The position numbers and the translations under genes are program-made. Positions 61,404-64,000 of a stretch of DNA of 64,000 nt are shown piece after piece (position 1 is the first letter of the stretch; every line of letters begins with the position of its first letter). A model generated the notes under the pieces. It did no database searches and was not told the origin of the DNA. It was given only the letters and a program-made list of their open reading frames with translations. Source of the stretch: Vibrio sp. 10N.286.49.B3 (GTDB lineage Bacteria; Pseudomonadota; Gammaproteobacteria; Enterobacterales; Vibrionaceae); NCBI RefSeq assembly GCF_002873395.1, contig NZ_MCUV01000068.1, positions 1 through 64,000 on the forward strand. Reading direction: 5' to 3'.

Positions 61404-61797
61404 GCCAAGTACCTCGCTGCCAATAGATACGCTCTGGTACTGCCAATAACACGGAAGTATTGCTATCAATAACGAGCGTTTGCTTCATGCTGTATTGATC
61501 ATGGGTACTCGATATCTGGTAAGCATTACCTGCTATTGTAACGGTTACCTGTAATAGTGGATCAGAAAGACACTCAACAAGTACCTCTGGTTGCTGACCA
61601 AGCCGTTTAAATTGAGCATAAGCACATTCAAGCCCTCCACTAGCAAGCCACTTATCTTGCATGACTTTAACTTCATTTTGAGCGAGCTTAATTTGTAAAA
61701 ACATCGCTCGATAAGTCCCTAATGACATCATTAAAGCCGCTGATAATAGGATTGTTGTCATCACCAGTGTTGCCATACCTGTTTGCACGACCTTCAT
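61393..61797 (-). CDS. PilX-like minor pilin
   Basis: A 134-residue protein with a short basic leader (MKVVQTG) and a hydrophobic N-terminal helix (MATLVMTTILLSAALMMSLG). The residue at +5 after the presumed cleavage is Val, not Glu. Lack of Glu5 is typical of GspK- and PilX-type tip subunits. A soluble domain with a cysteine pair (ECAYAQ, ECLSDP) follows. ATG 61797 overlaps the pilW stop. The family call rests on position and N terminus. Confidence 0.7.
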   Translation of the reverse strand: MKVVQTGMATLVMTTILLSAALMMSLGTYRAMFLQIKLAQNEVKVMQDKWLASGGLECAYAQFKRLGQQPEVLVECLSDPLLQVTVTIAGNAYQISSTHDQYSMKQTLVIDSNTSVLLAVPERIYWQRGTWHDH

Positions 61798-62471
61798 CAC
61801 CAGTTTCTCTGCTTAACCGTCATTGTGCTTGAATAGACCACGGTAGGATCAGACTTTAATTGAGCGCTTAAATGGATATATAAGAGTGACGAGCCTGTGT
61901 TTATGAGCGAGTCATCGGCTAAAGAAGTCATTGCTGAAGATATTGTTGTTGAGGGACTAGCAAGAGAGTGAGTTAAGAAGTGTTGCGTGACTTGAAATCC
62001 TGTTACCTTGATTTGTTTAGGGTCAAAAAGTGCTGAGCAGCCAGTGAGAACCATCGCCAGACTTAATACACTTTCCGATAATGACTCGCATACTTTCAAC
62101 ATATTGTTTGCCAAAATAAAGCCAACATGACGAATTTGCCCACTATTGGCACTATCACGATAAGCATAACTTATCGATTCTCCATCTTGGGCGACGAACA
62201 ATACATCATCAATTGCAGATAAATAGAGTGGTGAACCTTGATTGCCGTTATACCCCGCCCGCTTTATATCTCGCTGCATGTATTGCAGTGCACTGTTTAA
62301 TTGCTGGCTAAGGTGAAACTCTTTAGCTTTGGCGAGCGCTAAACGCTGTGATGAAAGGAAAACAGCAACAATAACTGAAATAATCAATAGGCTTAAAAAG
62401 GAAGCAAGCATGAACTCCACTAGCCCTGCTCCCAATTGTTCTTTACGTTTAACTACAGCTTTTATAACCAT
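61797..62471 (-). CDS. PilW-like minor pilin
   Basis: A 224-residue prepilin. The leader MVIKAVVKRKEQLG is followed by AGLVEFMLASFLSLLIISVI with Glu at +5, then QRDIKRAGYNG, a PilW block. A strong ribosome binding site (GGAGGAG) precedes ATG 62471, which is therefore chosen over the start at 62492. It overlaps the fimT end by 23 bases, so the four pilin genes form one operon. Confidence 0.87.
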   Translation of the reverse strand: MVIKAVVKRKEQLGAGLVEFMLASFLSLLIISVIVAVFLSSQRLALAKAKEFHLSQQLNSALQYMQRDIKRAGYNGNQGSPLYLSAIDDVLFVAQDGESISYAYRDSANSGQIRHVGFILANNMLKVCESLSESVLSLAMVLTGCSALFDPKQIKVTGFQVTQHFLTHSLASPSTTISSAMTSLADDSLINTGSSLLYIHLSAQLKSDPTVVYSSTMTVKQRNW

Positions 62472-62946
62472 AATAGTCTCCTCCATCGCCACATATTCGC
62501 ATTCGACCGGAGAGGCGGAAACTGATAAATTTTAAAGTGCCTTCACCACTTGAGAACGTAAGATTGCCACTTTTCGCCTTACCATTAATGCCATCAAAAC
62601 TGATCTGGTTGGAAGTATAATTTGCCGCTATATTGATGTTTTTATATGGGCTACCTGATAGCAAGGCGATTAACTCTCCGCCTTCGACTGCGTCCGTTAA
62701 TTGAATGCTCCACTGCCCTGTATTTTCACCGCCCTCGGCAATAATTATATGCGCCCACAAATCTTGATTGCGTGTAATAGCCTCCGCTCTTGCCTGAAAC
62801 ATAAAGCCTTGGATATCAGTTGCTAATCGTGTCATTTTCCCTGTTTGTACTATGCTTTGAAAAGAAGGAACCCCTGCTGTTAGCGCTAAAAAACTAAATA
62901 ATAAAACCAAAAGAAGCTCTAAAAATGTAAACCCTCGAATCATCAT
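62449..62946 (-). CDS. FimT/GspH-type minor pilin
   Basis: A 165-residue prepilin with leader MMIRG and cleavage before FTFLELLLVLLFSFLAL (Glu5 present). The GspH-like domain follows (DIQGFMFQARAEAITRNQDL). The C-terminal GRMRICGDGGDYYGYKSC fits FimT-type proteins, some of which bind DNA during transformation. It is the first gene of fimT-pilW-pilX-pilV and is divergent from the pilE-like gene. Confidence 0.88.
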   Translation of the reverse strand: MMIRGFTFLELLLVLLFSFLALTAGVPSFQSIVQTGKMTRLATDIQGFMFQARAEAITRNQDLWAHIIIAEGGENTGQWSIQLTDAVEGGELIALLSGSPYKNINIAANYTSNQISFDGINGKAKSGNLTFSSGEGTLKFISFRLSGRMRICGDGGDYYGYKSCS

Positions 62947-63027
62947 CCACCTACCTCAGTCTGCTCACTGAAATATTAGATTAGCATTATCAATCGATAA
63001 ATTAGGTTTAAAAAAGGATGATTTAAT

Positions 63028-63459
63028 ATGTGCAAAAAAGGTGCAAATAGAACTAAATTATTACGACAGCAAGGAATGACACTCATTGAATTAATCATTG
63101 TCGTTGCTGTGCTCGGGGTCATAACAGGCTTTGCTTACCCAAGCTATCAAGATTACTTACTTCGCTCTCATCGCTCTACGGCATTAATTGATTTATACCA
63201 AATTCAAACACAACTTGAGAAGGATTACCAAGGCAGCTATCAATGGCAATCTATTTTACCTGCAGGGGTTTGTATTGATTGCCTGTCATCAACCGATCGC
63301 TACCAGTTTCAAGTGGTTAGCTCGGCTACGGTTGCTTATACAATCATTGCTACTGCTCTACCGCACAAGGGGCAAGATGACGATCAGTGCTTGGATAACT
63401 CTGCAACCATCACCTTAAATGCACGTGGTGAAGTCACACCAGAAGCGTGTTGGAAATAG
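63028..63459 (+). CDS. PilE-like type IV pilin
   Basis: A 143-residue prepilin. A basic leader ends in RQQG, followed by MTLIELIIVVAVLGVITGFAY with Glu at +5. The PilE-type block YPSYQDYLLRSHR and a C-terminal disulfide pair (CLDNS, EACWK) are present, plus CIDC. It is probably a minor pilin that joins the set encoded divergently. AAGGAT serves as ribosome binding site. It is not the major pilin gene, which is usually next to pilBCD. Confidence 0.87.
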   Translation: MCKKGANRTKLLRQQGMTLIELIIVVAVLGVITGFAYPSYQDYLLRSHRSTALIDLYQIQTQLEKDYQGSYQWQSILPAGVCIDCLSSTDRYQFQVVSSATVAYTIIATALPHKGQDDDQCLDNSATITLNARGEVTPEACWK

Positions 63460-63476
63460 CCACCGGTTCACTCATT

Positions 63477-63592
63477 AGTGATTCAAATAAAATGTGTTCG
63501 ATGTAACGAACATAAATAGGCATGGATGCCTATTTCTAAGCGAACAGGGATGTCTTGAGCGGTTCGTGGAGTCGAATCCATTTTGTTCACCA
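63477..63592 (+). repeat. Multi-arm structured element ending in CACCA
   Basis: The outer bases GTGA and AAAATG can pair with CATTTT and TCAC at the 3' side. Inside lie hairpin 1, GTTCG (63496-63500)/CGAAC (63507-63511), and hairpin 2, AAATAGGCA (63514-63522)/TGCCTATTT (63527-63535). The 3' half has GGTTCGTGGAGTCGAATCC and ends in TTCACCA. It looks like a junction-forming RNA or a tRNA-like repeat, but no normal tRNA fits. Confidence 0.5.
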
Positions 63593-63704
63593 GGTACTAG
63601 CAACCATAGTCAACGCCTGAATATAGCGTAGAAAAAGACTAAAAAAAGCGAGAGTATCTGTTATTGGCTACTACGGGTATTGATATCAATGTGATCGAGT
63701 TGAT

Positions 63705-63737
63705 ACAAAAAAGCCTGCACGTGTATGCAGGCTTTCG
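63705..63737 (-). terminator. Terminator of dnaJ
   Basis: AAAGCCTGCA (63710-63719) pairs perfectly with TGCAGGCTTT (63726-63735). On the minus strand it is followed by a T-run (TTTTTTG). It is 25 bases past the dnaJ stop. Confidence 0.88.
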
Positions 63738-63762
63738 TTCATTATCTATTTAAGCTTGGTGA

Positions 63763-64000
63763 TTAACCTTTAAGGTCATCAATAAACTTTTTAACGCCAT
63801 TGAAGAACCCTTCAGACTTAGGCTTATGCTTATTGCTTGCCTCGCCTGAACATGTCTCTTCAAATTCACGTAGTAATTCTTTTTGACGTGAGCTTAGCTT
63901 AACAGGTGTTTCAACTAACAGTTTAACAACCAAGTCACCAACACCGCCGCCACGAACACCTTTCACGCCTTTACCACGCATACGGAACATGCGACCTGTC
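63763..64000 (-). CDS. dnaJ: Chaperone protein DnaJ, C-terminal part
   Basis: The last 79 residues of DnaJ; the gene continues beyond the window. [20 protein letters not shown] and [20 protein letters not shown] are from the C-terminal substrate-binding domain. The ending [17 protein letters not shown] is the dimerisation tail. DnaJ is the J-domain co-chaperone of DnaK; the J domain and zinc fingers are outside the window. There is no start codon here, because an internal Met is not the real start. Confidence 0.96.
   Translation of the reverse strand, partial: TGRMFRMRGKGVKGVRGGGVGDLVVKLLVETPVKLSSRQKELLREFEETCSGEASNKHKPKSEGFFNGVKKFIDDLKG

Larger units (their letters stand above)
63460..63762. 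other. 303-base intergenic region pilE-like / dnaJ
   Basis: It contains the multi-arm element at 63477-63592 and the dnaJ terminator at 63705-63737. Between them the sequence is AT-rich, with no ORF or other structure that I can support. Confidence 0.6.

Noticed and set aside
63541..63594. A true tRNA gene ending at CACCA
   Set aside because: There is no complete 7-bp acceptor stem, D arm or anticodon arm. It is treated as a structured repeat instead.

Overview
The window reads as chromosomal core DNA of a marine gammaproteobacterium of the family Vibrionaceae. The evidence is the Na+-type flagellar stator pair PomA/PomB, a GcvB-type small RNA divergent from gcvA, AT-leaning DNA, and gene order that joins several segments known from Escherichia coli. 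The proteins look Photobacterium/Aliivibrio/Vibrio-like, but the genus cannot be fixed from sequence reading alone. I see no insertion sequence, prophage, integron, CRISPR array or rRNA operon.

Layout. Positions 1-343 hold the end of a tRNA cluster (Leu partial, Gln, Leu) and its terminator. Positions 446-4163 encode a lactonase-like beta-propeller and an EmrAB-type efflux pair. From 4278 to 24849 lies a long conserved block: ubiF divergent from miaB, ybeZ(phoH)-ybeY-corC-lnt, a ybeL-like gene on the other strand, leuS, lptE-holA, rsfS-rlmH-mrdA-rodA-rlpA, dacA, ybeD, lipB and lipA. It serves tRNA modification, ribosome maturation, lipoprotein and LPS assembly, cell elongation and lipoate synthesis. 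Positions 25158-28817 hold a small unknown lipoprotein, glyA (with a PurR-like operator), a YitT-family membrane protein, a MliC-like lysozyme-inhibitor lipoprotein and gmhB. MetNIQ (29036-31599 by function) follows a tandem MetJ box.

Positions 31761-42866 form a second E. coli-like neighbourhood: DUF2310 and syd, queF, a TPR protein with a degenerate GGDEF-like end, a diguanylate cyclase, ppnN, xni, rlmM, ygdD and gcvA. The GcvB-type sRNA lies at about 42947-43149. Then come thiI, pomAB, the isoprenoid set xseB-ispA-dxs, purL (second PurR-like operator), mltF, a 45-residue basic small ORF and tadA. The last part has the glutathione-dependent formaldehyde pair frmA-frmB, an AbgT-family transporter, a minor-pilin operon fimT-pilW-pilX-pilV, a divergent pilE-like pilin gene and the 3' end of dnaJ.

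Most of the window is ordinary housekeeping DNA. The less ordinary signals are in RNA and intergenic DNA. They are the GcvB locus, a hairpin that would bury the ppnN ribosome binding site, a palindrome nested inside the lipA terminator, a family of intergenic hairpins, and a multi-arm element ending in CACCA near 63480-63592. Among proteins, the 45-residue ORF and the degenerate GGDEF/TPR protein stand out. I did not find a convincing new multi-gene system.
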